Assembly (NCBI GenBank): GCA_039679945.1
Contig: JBDKTY010000239.1
Location: 62,001 to 126,000 of the forward strand
From: SbD1 sp039679945
GTDB taxonomy: Bacteria; Desulfobacterota; Syntrophobacteria; Syntrophobacterales; Syntrophobacteraceae
Direction of reading: 5' to 3'
DNA: 64,000 nucleotides
Below, piece by piece: positions 17,248 to 25,501 of this stretch. Position 1 is the stretch's first letter; every line of letters starts with the position of its first letter. Both the position numbers and the translations under genes were made by a program. The notes under the pieces are model-generated. The model was not told the origin of the DNA, did no database searches, and saw only the letters and a list, made by a program, of their open reading frames with translations.

Positions 17248-17655
17248 ATGAATCGTAGAGTAATGCCCGCCAAACATCGTCAAAACGACAACCACGAGAG
17301 GACTCTCAAAGTGAAGGGGGTCTATGTCGTCAGTCTCCTGGTATGCGCTCTGCTGGGTCTGAACGGGCTCCTTCTCTATGCTATCTTCTTCTCCTCGCAT
17401 GGACTGCAGGGGTACAAAAAGCAAAACGAGCAGGTAAGAGAAATGGAGGCGAAGATTCTCACCCTGAAGCAGCAAAACCAGCGGCTCTTTGAAATGATTC
17501 AGGCTCTCAAGACAGACCCCAAGGCCCAGGAGAGGCTTGTACGTCAGGAACTCGGCTGGGTGCATGAAAATGAGGTAGTTCTGGATTTCCCCGAGACGGA
17601 AGACAAACCCCGCAATCAGAATCAGCCCAATAAACAGCCTCTTCCCCGGAAGTAA
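17248..17655 (+). CDS. FtsB/DivIC-like septum formation initiator protein
   Basis: The 135-residue protein has a short basic cytoplasmic tail, one membrane helix (about 24-46) and a coiled coil (about 55-85, KKQNEQVREMEAKILTLKQQ). It then has a segment like the FtsB/DivIC C-terminus (AQERLVRQELGWVHENEVVLDF). FtsB-like proteins join FtsL and FtsQ in the divisome. It begins two bases after the preceding stop. The pairing with a corrinoid activator gene is unexplained and may be only transcriptional. Confidence 0.85.
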   Translation: MNRRVMPAKHRQNDNHERTLKVKGVYVVSLLVCALLGLNGLLLYAIFFSSHGLQGYKKQNEQVREMEAKILTLKQQNQRLFEMIQALKTDPKAQERLVRQELGWVHENEVVLDFPETEDKPRNQNQPNKQPLPRK

Positions 17656-17780
17656 GCAAAACCGATATTCATTTCCTTTCCGTAAAATGACCCGAGCCGG
17701 GTCCTCGGATACCCGGGAGGTGGTTTACCCGGCTGCCGCTCCCGCTAGTCCGGACTCCCACTAGAACAGGTGCACGGTTT

Positions 17781-18941
17781 TTACCTCGAGCCCCAGAAAC
17801 GCCCCACCACTTTCTTCGCCGCTCTCCCCAGCCTCACCCGATAACCGACCCTGGTTTCGGACGCGCGTGCCGTCATACTCGACAGTGCACGATTTGCTTC
17901 CTCCAACTCCTCGCCGAGTTGCCGCTGCCTGAACTCAAGTTCCACTTTCGAGGCGCGCAATGCATCCAGGCTCCTCTGCTGCTCGGTTATATCGTCAAAG
18001 GTGCACACGGCGCCGACCTGCCCGCGATTCGGTCCGCAAATAGGGGCGGCGTTAAAGGACAGACATTTGCGCTGCGGACTCGATCGCGCCAGTACCCACA
18101 GCTTCCGGCCAATTACAGATTCACCTTTGAGAGCGCGGAAGGCGGGGAACTCTTCAGGCTGGCACTTGCGTCCATCAAGCGTCGTGGCCTGGAGTCCCGA
18201 AAGCCATTCTTCCAGAGGGAGCATCTTCTCATCGGGGGTGAAGCTCAGGGCTTTTTCCGCCGCGCTGTTAATCCTCGTAAGGTCACCATCCTTATCAAAA
18301 ATCATCACTCCGTTGCTGGCTGAGTTCAGAATTGCGGTAAGCTCGATCTCTACCCGCGCGGCATTCTTTTTCGCGCGCGCGAGTTCGGTGGTGCGTTCCA
18401 TAATCAGGTATTCGAGATAACTGCCGTAGTTTTTCTCCAGCTTTTCCGCTTCCTTGAGTTCGGTGATGTCACGCCATACAGTGACGCCGCCCATGATATT
18501 CCCGGACGTATCGCGAATAGGCGCGGCCTTGCACAGAATAGGTACTTTCCGCCCGTTTGGCCGGCTCAGTACCCATTCTTCATTCTCAGTGACTTTGCCG
18601 TCCTTGAGCGCCCTGTAAATTGGCAGGCTCTCCAGTTCCGGACTGGCGGGCTTGTCGGGGAGGGAGAGTCCCAGGGTCTGCGCGTAGTCTTCCGCCTGGA
18701 GACCATCTGTTACGGTTTTCGGGTGTCCGGTCAACTCCTGCGCATAATTGCTCGTTCTTCGAACGGTAAAGTCCGGCGTGCCACTCGTGATGATAATGGC
18801 CTCTGGAGCATAGTCCATGATTGCCTCCAGAATTTGCCGGCTCTCCTCCGCCCCCGAAAGCTTTTCGCGCAGGTCCTCCAACTCCACTATGAGCTGCTCC
18901 CTGCTCTTATCCTTGTCTTCGGTCACTTTAGTACCTTCCAT
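17781..18941 (-). CDS. PAS-domain protein with no output domain
   Basis: About 386 residues. An N-terminal coiled coil (DKSREQLIVELEDLREKLSG) is followed by two PAS/PAC units (about 35-165 and 200-325) joined by a helix, each ending in typical PAC motifs (GGVTVWRDITELKEAE and GAVCTFDDITEQQRSL). A C-terminal coiled coil comes last. There is no histidine kinase, GGDEF or DNA-binding domain. It may act as a sensor that docks on another protein, or be a truncated kinase. ATG 18941 is chosen here; a TTG at 18968 would add nine residues and neither has a strong ribosome site. Confidence 0.75.
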   Translation of the reverse strand: MEGTKVTEDKDKSREQLIVELEDLREKLSGAEESRQILEAIMDYAPEAIIITSGTPDFTVRRTSNYAQELTGHPKTVTDGLQAEDYAQTLGLSLPDKPASPELESLPIYRALKDGKVTENEEWVLSRPNGRKVPILCKAAPIRDTSGNIMGGVTVWRDITELKEAEKLEKNYGSYLEYLIMERTTELARAKKNAARVEIELTAILNSASNGVMIFDKDGDLTRINSAAEKALSFTPDEKMLPLEEWLSGLQATTLDGRKCQPEEFPAFRALKGESVIGRKLWVLARSSPQRKCLSFNAAPICGPNRGQVGAVCTFDDITEQQRSLDALRASKVELEFRQRQLGEELEEANRALSSMTARASETRVGYRVRLGRAAKKVVGRFWGSR

Positions 18942-18968
18942 GCTCGAATCAGTGAGAATCCTGGACAA

Positions 18969-19411
18969 TCCCCGCTGTCTTGCTTGAATGCATAAAAGAG
19001 TCGGAATCAGATGAAGCGAAGAAATCCATCCGGTTGCGGACCAGCGAATTTCCGGTTCAACCAGCCCAGGCAGGTATTATTTTAGTTCATCAGCTCAGTA
19101 TGAAAAAAGAAAATTCGCCCCCAACAGGCACAATTTCAAGCAACAATCTCACGGCAACGACTTCATAAGCATGTATAACGTAATCCGCGTACTTACTGGA
19201 GGTCTCATCACCCGCGACTTGACTTACTCCCCTGAAGACATTAGCTCCAAACCCACCATGCACACAGACAAACGGCCCAAAAAGTGATTGCCCTCTCGCC
19301 TTGCGGCGCGGGTTCGGTTACAAATTCGCAATCACTTGGCAAACGTTAAATAACCTCGAACACCCAATGCCATCGCCACTTTTATCGTATGGAATTACCA
19401 GGAGGAAAAGC
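18969..19411. other. Divergent intergenic region
   Basis: No gene or RNA is recognised between the PAS protein and the exporter. TTGACTTACTCCCC near 19218 could include a -35 element but has no convincing -10. Confidence 0.4.
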
Positions 19412-20695
19412 ATGCGCAGGAATGTCTTAATCTCGCTTTTTATCGCACTGGCCGCAACATTTTTCATGCTCTACCAACATAATGGATTCGCCCTGCAGTC
19501 CTCATCCGCGGACTCCACGGCCACACTCCAGTTTGCACAAAGTCAGGCCCCGCAATCGCCGGGCGCCACGCAACCAGCGGCAGCCGTGGAGCTGAAAATC
19601 GACAAGACGGAACTCGATACTGGAGGAACCATTACACTCAGCGGGATTGCTCCGGCCGGTAAGCCCGTCCTTATCGAGGTCTGGGCCGAGGAGACTGTGC
19701 GTGCATCCCGGTTCGATTCCGATTTTGACAAAGAAACCGGGAAAAGACCTTACATCCTTTACATGACCGACAAAATGCCTGCTTTTTTCAAAATCCTGGT
19801 TCCAACCGATAAACAGAGTGCTTTTGCGGCAATAAAAGCACAGGGGAGGGGCTGGAGTTATTCTCAGGCGCTCAAGGAACTCGGCGCGGAACCCGCCTAC
19901 GCGGCCGCGTGCGCCGCCCCCGTCCAAAGATACCAGGCAAGCCTTCTCGGAAGTGTCGTCGGGTCCAGGGGTGAATTGCTGCCGGCCATGAACGAAAAAG
20001 ATAACGCCAGAAGGGCAATGCAGTTGGTCAAAGCCCGCTTTCGTAATCCCGAGGCCGTCTTTGCACCGATTGTCGAAGTGAAGCCCGACGGGAGCTTTAA
20101 TGCCAAGCTTACTCTCAACCAGGGTTCCGCGAAAGGCAAATTCAGCGCCCGCGCCGTCGTCGCTCCCGATATCGCCAGCCAGACTGTCTCTTTTCAGAAC
20201 CATATCGGCTTTCCCTACATCTATCTCAGTAATGCCGGTACAAGCCTCAATCTTGTCTACCCTTTCCTTCTCTCCCTCGCCATTTCCATCTTCGGGGTGC
20301 TGATGGGAGCGGGCGGAGGATTTATTCTTAACCCCCTCCTGGTATCGATTTGGCCTCTGCCACATACAGTTGTCGCGGGCACGGTGATGCCGACCGTTCT
20401 TTTCTCCCAGCTCAGCGGTGTCGTCAATTACTCCAGGATCAAGTTCATAAACTGGAAACTTGGCGCGTCGATCGGTCTCGCAATGCTTCTGGGCGGCTTT
20501 ATAGGCCCGAAGCTAACGGAATTGATAAGCCTTGAGCAGTATAAGTTTGTATTCGGCTGGATTCTGGTCATTCTTGCCGGACTCCTTGTATGGCAGACCA
20601 CGCCTGCCTACATCGCCAAGAACAGCAAGGAACAGGCAATCTTGAGAGAATACCGCAAAAAGGCCGAGGAAGAAGCCAAGCTGGCCAAGGCCTAA
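19412..20695 (+). CDS. TauE/SafE-family exporter, first part with large extracytoplasmic domain
   Basis: This 427-residue protein starts at ATG 19412 behind AGGAGGA; the start is supported by a signal-like helix (VLISLFIALAATFFML). Residues about 35-270 form an extracytoplasmic region with a beta-rich start (VELKIDKTELDTGGTITLSG) suggesting an Ig-like fold. Then follow about four membrane helices of a TauE/SafE half, including FGVLMGAGGGFILNPLLVSI. The family exports sulfite or organosulfonates. The other half is a separate gene 32 bp downstream, so the working transporter is probably a heterodimer. The C-terminus is a charged helix. Confidence 0.85.
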   Translation: MRRNVLISLFIALAATFFMLYQHNGFALQSSSADSTATLQFAQSQAPQSPGATQPAAAVELKIDKTELDTGGTITLSGIAPAGKPVLIEVWAEETVRASRFDSDFDKETGKRPYILYMTDKMPAFFKILVPTDKQSAFAAIKAQGRGWSYSQALKELGAEPAYAAACAAPVQRYQASLLGSVVGSRGELLPAMNEKDNARRAMQLVKARFRNPEAVFAPIVEVKPDGSFNAKLTLNQGSAKGKFSARAVVAPDIASQTVSFQNHIGFPYIYLSNAGTSLNLVYPFLLSLAISIFGVLMGAGGGFILNPLLVSIWPLPHTVVAGTVMPTVLFSQLSGVVNYSRIKFINWKLGASIGLAMLLGGFIGPKLTELISLEQYKFVFGWILVILAGLLVWQTTPAYIAKNSKEQAILREYRKKAEEEAKLAKA

Positions 20696-20727
20696 TCGCG
20701 CATGCACGCCCGCAAAGGAGAATAGAT

Positions 20728-21117
20728 ATGTTGGTTAAGTTCTGGGGTCAGGAATTCAAGGTAAACATGGTCTTGGGATGTTTTGGCGGTTTTCTGATTG
20801 CCATCGTTTCCTCCATGTTCGGTTTTGGTGGTGGACCTTTCATGATGCCCCTCATGACGGTAGGCTTGCGCCTCCCCGTTTTCGTGGTTGTCGGCAGTTC
20901 TCTTCTGGCAATCGCATTTAACACTATCATGGGCAGTGCGCGGCACTATCAATTCGGGAATTTCGATCTCGTCTTTTTCCTGATTATGTTCCCGGCCGCA
21001 ATTCTTGGCGGATACATCGCACCGCAGATCGCCAAGCGCATCAGTCCCCTCATGGTTAAGAGAATCGCGGCGCTCGGCCTTCTCATTCTGGCATTGAACC
21101 TGTTGGGTTTTTATTAG
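20728..21117 (+). CDS. TauE/SafE-family exporter, second half
   Basis: The 129-residue protein has about four membrane helices and the half-motif SSMFGFGGGPFMMPLM, equivalent to GAGGGFILNPLL of the upstream gene. Intact TauE/SafE proteins hold both halves in about 250 residues. ATG 20728 has AAAGGAG upstream. The two genes 32 bp apart therefore look like a split transporter for sulfite or another sulfur oxyanion. Confidence 0.85.
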   Translation: MLVKFWGQEFKVNMVLGCFGGFLIAIVSSMFGFGGGPFMMPLMTVGLRLPVFVVVGSSLLAIAFNTIMGSARHYQFGNFDLVFFLIMFPAAILGGYIAPQIAKRISPLMVKRIAALGLLILALNLLGFY

Positions 21118-21141
21118 AATTGCCTGCCACACCGTCACATT

Positions 21142-21179
21142 CGGTTGCTCATCGCCAAATAACGGCCGATGAGCAACCG
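21142..21179. terminator. Strong hairpin after the exporter operon
   Basis: CGGTTGCTCATCG (21142-21154) and CGATGAGCAACCG (21167-21179) form a 13-bp perfect stem with a 12-nt loop, 24 bp after the stop codon. There is no T run, so it may be a 3'-end stabiliser or factor-dependent terminator. Confidence 0.5.
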
Positions 21180-21270
21180 GGTTGCGGTACACGGTTCCGG
21201 CTTGAGACGGGTGCTCTCCTCCGGCCACAATTCAGTTGACACCCTCCGCCCAAAGGTCGTAATTATTCGA

Positions 21271-21452
21271 GTAACATCTTTGCGGCATCAGGTGCTCGAA
21301 AGAGCATAAAAGGGAATCCCGTGTAATCCGGGAGCGGTCCCGCCGCTGTAAACGGGGACAAAATCCGGCAAAGCCACTGTTTCGTGAACGCGAGATGGGA
21401 AGGCCCGGGTTTTAGAATGATCCGTGAGTCAGAAGACCTGCCTGATTGCCAT
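21271..21452 (+). promoter_or_regulatory. Cobalamin (B12) riboswitch
   Basis: The conserved core is present in order: a GGTGC lead with hairpin (21290-21306), AGGGAAtcccGTGtAAtCCGGGaGC, GGTCCCGCCGCTGTAA (21335-21352), AAGCCACTG (21371-21379), GGGAAGG (21398-21403), and the closing GAGTCAGAAGACCTGCC (21426-21442). These are the signature boxes of AdoCbl riboswitches. It precedes a cobaltochelatase gene, as expected for feedback by B12. Confidence 0.95.
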
Positions 21453-21515
21453 TCGGTATGCCTGTACGGGGAGATACAGGGGCAAGCCGACTTAAGGACC
21501 AAGCAAACAGGGTGC

Positions 21516-21551
21516 AATCCTTAGAGCGTTCAGCTCCAAGGATTTTTTTTT
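21516..21551 (+). terminator. Rho-independent terminator within the riboswitch leader
   Basis: AATCCTT and AAGGATT (21516-21522, 21538-21544), extended by GAGC/GCTC around a 5-nt loop, run into nine T residues. It lies about 75 nt after the riboswitch core and upstream of cbiK. The switch therefore probably acts by premature termination when B12 is bound. Confidence 0.85.
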
Positions 21552-21723
21552 GACCATAAGCATCCTGGCGGCAGCGCACTTGAGGCCTTTCTCCCACCCG
21601 CGAAGACGTCTGTTCACGGGCATGATGCAAATGGAGCCGTGGTCCCCGATGTGATTCACCAACAGCGGACAGGACAGGTTTGTGCTTTTTGACTGGGGGA
21701 ATTCAAAATATAAGGAGTGATAA

Positions 21724-22608
21724 ATGTCTAGAAAATGGTTTTCCGGAATATCGGCGGCAATCCTCGTTCTCATGGTGACAGCCAGCGCTGTCGCCGGTCA
21801 TGGAGACTCGCGTCCCCCCAAACAGGCCATCCTTTTGGCGGCATTTGGAACGACAGTACCGGAGGCGCAAAAAGCTTTTGAACAGGTAGAAGCCAGTGTA
21901 AAAAAAGCCTTTCCGGGAGTCGAGCTGCGCTGGGCCTACACCTCGAGTATCGTTCGCGCTAAACTGGCCCAGCAGGGCAAGGTAGTCCAGTCTCCGGAAT
22001 CAGCCCTGGCAAAGTTAATGGACGACGGCTACACTCACGTGGCAATACTCTCCCTGCACACCATTCCAGGGGAAGAATTCCACATGTTGAACCAGAACGC
22101 CCGCCTTTTCGCGCAAATGACAGGGGGATTCGAAAAGGTCCTTCTTGCCCGTCCCCTGCTTGCATCGCACCAGGACATGGAACTTGCAGCCAAAGTGGTC
22201 CTGAGGAACATTCCCGCCGACCGAAAACCGGAGGATGCGATCGTGCTGATGGGACACGGCACCGAGAAACATCCCTCCGATGCCATCTATCTCGCGATGT
22301 ACCATACACTCCAGGAACTTGATCAGAACTGCTATATTGCAACCGTTGACGGCTACCCCTCCCTGGAAGACGTCCTGCCAAAGCTAAGAGAGAAAAAGAT
22401 CAAGAAAGTCTACGTCGTGCCCTTCATGGCGGTTGCCGGCGACCATGCCCGAAACGATATGGCCGGCGACAAACCCGGCAGTTGGACATCCGTTCTGAAA
22501 AAGAATGGTTTCGTTTGCGAAGCAGTGCTCAAGGGGACAGCGGAATACCCCGAAATGGTCGATATCTGGATCGATCACCTGCGTCCCATGATGGAGCACA
22601 TGAAGTAG
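21724..22608 (+). CDS. cbiK: CbiK, sirohydrochlorin cobaltochelatase with signal peptide
   Basis: The 294-residue class II chelatase inserts Co2+ into (precorrin-2-derived) sirohydrochlorin for anaerobic B12 synthesis. An N-terminal signal peptide (about 1-25, SAAILVLMVTASAVAG) predicts export, as in the periplasmic CbiK-P of Desulfovibrio vulgaris. The presumed metal-binding residues are H178 in LMGHGTEKH and H241 in AVAGDHARNDM. ATG 21724 follows AAGGAG. Expression is under the cobalamin riboswitch and terminator upstream. Periplasmic chelatases of this type have been proposed to serve haem or metal transport as well as corrin synthesis, so the physiological role is less certain than the fold. 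Confidence 0.92.
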   Translation: MSRKWFSGISAAILVLMVTASAVAGHGDSRPPKQAILLAAFGTTVPEAQKAFEQVEASVKKAFPGVELRWAYTSSIVRAKLAQQGKVVQSPESALAKLMDDGYTHVAILSLHTIPGEEFHMLNQNARLFAQMTGGFEKVLLARPLLASHQDMELAAKVVLRNIPADRKPEDAIVLMGHGTEKHPSDAIYLAMYHTLQELDQNCYIATVDGYPSLEDVLPKLREKKIKKVYVVPFMAVAGDHARNDMAGDKPGSWTSVLKKNGFVCEAVLKGTAEYPEMVDIWIDHLRPMMEHMK

Positions 22609-22895
22609 AGGCAGGTTTCATAATTTGTCGGGTCGGACTTTTCGATCCCCATCCCTGAATACGGCCGCGCCGAGACATGCTTTCCCGGAGTCACGGCGGC
22701 GGCCGGTCTTCAACAGGCTCTCCTCCACTGCCACGTGATGACGGGAGCACTCCCGCGCTATCTCGCGTTACCCCTCGATAATCCGGCCTCCCATTGCATC
22801 ATCGAGTCGCGGCTTGCGGGCGCTCAGGGGGGCCAAATCGAAGCCCGCGGCAGAAATTTGCCTAATACAAATTGATCTTCATTGCCATGGGTCTT

Positions 22896-24098
22896 TCATG
22901 GCTTTTTTGGCGAATTATCCTGTATATCTTCCGGCGATAGAAAACGAAGGCTGCTGTCGCCCGCCGAGCTTACCGAGCTGACTTTTCCATCTCGAAAAAA
23001 TACATACGAGAAGTCGTAAGCCCATACGCCACCCTGGATGCTGGTCGGAGTCCCTTGTGCCGCGATGACCTCATCGGGGCTGGAACCTATTGTGAAATAG
23101 CCCTTCTGGAGACCCTGTTCATTTGCAGGTTGGAGGCGAAGCTTCAGATTACCGAAGTAATTGTTGAAATCACAAATCCGACCGTCCTTGAACTTAATCT
23201 CCGAGAACCCATAGAACCATTTGTCCTGCTCCACGCGGGTAGGGGTCCCCTGCACCCGCAGCACATCGTCTTCCGTGGAGCCCAGGCTCAGGTAGGTTGG
23301 AGCAGGATCATTGAATCTGCGGGGCAGCATACGCACTTTCAAAGAGCCGTCGAAATTGTTGTAGCGCAGTACCAGCCCATTTCTGAACTGAATCTCCGAA
23401 AGACCGTAAACCCAGGTCTGCCCCTGGACCCGGCTCGGAGAGCCCTGGACGCGCAAAACATCCGAACTGGATGACCCGATAGTGAAATATGGCATCGATG
23501 AACCCGGAGGACCATCCAGGAGAGAGGAGGGAGGTTCAGGAAGGGCCGGACTGTCCGGGAGAAGTCCGCCTGCATCGGATTCCAACTCCGCGGATGGTTC
23601 CGCCGGCTGCACGCCGGATTTGGACCCGGTCGATGCCGGACCCGGCGATGGCGCGGGCTGGTCTTTGTGCACTTCCACCACGGGTGGCGAGTAATCCGTC
23701 CGGCCCATGAAAAACAGCGCCAGTACACTCATCGCCAGCAGCAGAAGGCGCGCGGCGTGCGCAAGGCCCACCCTGTCCCTGGCATTCTTCCACCATGTCC
23801 GCCATCGTGAGGCTGCTGCCTGTTCTTTCCGCCCGTTTGCCGGCGGGCTGGTTGAAACCTTCCTCTCGGACTGATGCAGTTTAACCCAGGTGCGGGATAT
23901 CCTCCCGTACGCCTCGTTGATTCTTTTGAACTTTTCTTCGGCCTGAGCCCGGACTTCATAGGATCTCGAGTGAAAACGGTCGGGGTGGCACGTCTTCGCG
24001 AGAGAACGGAAGGCACGCTTTACTTCAACTGGCGCGGCGCCTGGTTCGAGCCCAAGTGCGCGATAGTCGTCTTTTAATTGCACTTCTTCAGGAGTCAT
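22896..24098 (-). CDS. J-domain membrane protein with three C-terminal repeats
   Basis: This 400-residue protein starts with a DnaJ domain (about 10-72) keeping the HPD motif at 38-40, so it should stimulate an Hsp70 (DnaK). A basic, Trp-rich linker leads to one membrane helix (about 117-132) and a Pro/Ser-rich spacer. Three copies of a unit of about 54 residues follow (204-257, 269-322, 334-386). Each has the pattern [YL]-[FS]-x-[IL]-G-S-x-x-[DE]-[DE]-V-x-x-x-Q-G-[ST]-P-[ST], then W-x-Y-x-[FL]-S, then F-[RK]-[DN]-G. The unit resembles short lipoprotein-type beta folds but I cannot name it. The J domain would be cytoplasmic and the repeats periplasmic if the helix is a single span. Confidence 0.8.
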   Translation of the reverse strand: MTPEEVQLKDDYRALGLEPGAAPVEVKRAFRSLAKTCHPDRFHSRSYEVRAQAEEKFKRINEAYGRISRTWVKLHQSERKVSTSPPANGRKEQAAASRWRTWWKNARDRVGLAHAARLLLLAMSVLALFFMGRTDYSPPVVEVHKDQPAPSPGPASTGSKSGVQPAEPSAELESDAGGLLPDSPALPEPPSSLLDGPPGSSMPYFTIGSSSSDVLRVQGSPSRVQGQTWVYGLSEIQFRNGLVLRYNNFDGSLKVRMLPRRFNDPAPTYLSLGSTEDDVLRVQGTPTRVEQDKWFYGFSEIKFKDGRICDFNNYFGNLKLRLQPANEQGLQKGYFTIGSSPDEVIAAQGTPTSIQGGVWAYDFSYVFFRDGKVSSVSSAGDSSLRFLSPEDIQDNSPKKP

Positions 24099-24355
24099 GC
24101 CTCCCGAGTTCCTCGCAGGAAATTATTAAAAAGAATGGCGCCACAGCCAATGCAGCTTGCAACTGTTCAGATTAATAAATTAAGATACCGTCTTCAAGTC
24201 GTAAAAATCCAGCCCCATCGCCATGCACCGAGCGAAAAGAACTGTCTTATCTCCAGCATAGGCACTATAATCCGGGGCTTCCATGGGCACCCGTTGTATA
24301 ATTCCTTTTTAGGACATCATCCAGTTCACCGATATTAGCAGAGAGGCAAAACCCA

Positions 24356-24619
24356 ATGCTGATTCTGACCAGAAAGGCAGGCGAGTCAATTCTGATCGGC
24401 GACGATATCGAGGTGGTTATCACTTCGATCGATCAGAACAAGGTGAAGGTGGGGATAAAGAGCCCTTCACACATTCCGATCTACAGGCAGGAACTCTACC
24501 GTAAAATACAGGAAGAAAACAGGGGCGCGGCGTCTATTGGCAAGGAAGAGTTCGACAATATACTCGAAAAATACACGGGATTCCCGCTAAACGACACCAC
24601 TGACAGGGATAATTCCTGA
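24356..24619 (+). CDS. csrA: CsrA, carbon storage / flagellar translational regulator
   Basis: The 87-residue protein begins MLILTRKAGESILIGDDIEV and contains the RNA-binding end of the core (IPIYRQELY), both typical of CsrA. It has a longer C-terminal tail than enterobacterial CsrA (61 residues). It binds GGA hairpins in mRNA leaders, usually repressing translation, and in bacteria with FliW controls flagellin synthesis. It is followed 22 bp later by fliW, its antagonist. TATAAT-like boxes at 24266 and 24297 may be its promoter region, but no good -35 is seen. Confidence 0.96.
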   Translation: MLILTRKAGESILIGDDIEVVITSIDQNKVKVGIKSPSHIPIYRQELYRKIQEENRGAASIGKEEFDNILEKYTGFPLNDTTDRDNS

Positions 24620-24641
24620 AGGACCAGCCCAAGGAGCATCC

Positions 24642-25076
24642 ATGCAGGTAAACACATCACGATTCGGCAACGTAGAGATAGAAGACTCCAAGTTGATCAC
24701 TTTCCCCTGGGGAATACCCGGATTCGAGGAACTAAAAAGCTATATTCTGCTTGAATATAAGAATGGCCCCTTCCAGTGGCTCCAATCCGTTGAAGAAGCC
24801 TCGGTGGCTTTCGTGGTATGCCCACCCGACGTGATAGGGCTGGAATACAAAGTCCCTGCATCGAAAACCGGGGTCATCGGCCTCGAAAAACAGGAAGACC
24901 TGCTGGTTCTTAACATCGTGTCTTTTAACAGGGACAAGGGGCAGATGCGATTTCACGTTCAAAGCCCTCTTCTGTTCAACGCTACTACCAGAATTGGCTA
25001 CCAGTGGACAATCGAACCGGAGGAACTCAAAGGCTACATCGTTACGCCTCCCGGTCCTCAACCCGAAGCGCCCTGA
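24642..25076 (+). CDS. fliW: FliW, flagellar assembly factor and CsrA antagonist
   Basis: The 144-residue protein shows family features such as the opening F-G-x-x-E-[IV] (RFGNVEIEDSKLITFPWGIPGFE) and FVVCPPDVIG. FliW binds CsrA allosterically and is itself titrated by flagellin, coupling flagellin translation to export. AAGGAG precedes ATG 24642. The flagellar genes in this window begin more than 20 kb away, but the pair belongs functionally with them. Confidence 0.95.
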   Translation: MQVNTSRFGNVEIEDSKLITFPWGIPGFEELKSYILLEYKNGPFQWLQSVEEASVAFVVCPPDVIGLEYKVPASKTGVIGLEKQEDLLVLNIVSFNRDKGQMRFHVQSPLLFNATTRIGYQWTIEPEELKGYIVTPPGPQPEAP

Positions 25077-25501
25077 AAAACCCCAAAGCCCCACAGCTCA
25101 ATAGTCTGGCGAAATCCTCCTTCAAAAAACCGCGTGTTCTCGGAGGGAGCAGGTTTTACTTCGCCACGGAACCGGTAATCCGGCAATGTGGAGACGTGCA
25201 GTAGAATTGCATTTCGCCGGTAAACGCTCCATCAAAGGGAACTTTATTGCATCCGGGTTTCCTCTCTCCGTGACCATGCAATCGGGGACAATAGAGTTGA
25301 CGGTGCACCAATCCACGCAGCCACGCCTCAAGGCTGCCGTGTCAATCGAAACCTTCATCTCGCGCCAGCACATAATTCTTTCGAAAAGCCTTTCCTTCAC
25401 CGCGGGCCGAATTATACTATTCAGACCGACCGTTCAATTGCCAATGACGCAACCAGGGGCCATACTCCCCATACATCCCCGGAGAGACTACGAATACCCA
25501 G
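25077..25501. other. Intergenic region, nothing recognised
   Basis: No gene, RNA or clear terminator between fliW and the MFS gene. ATTATACTATTC near 25411 could hold a -10 element. Confidence 0.4.
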
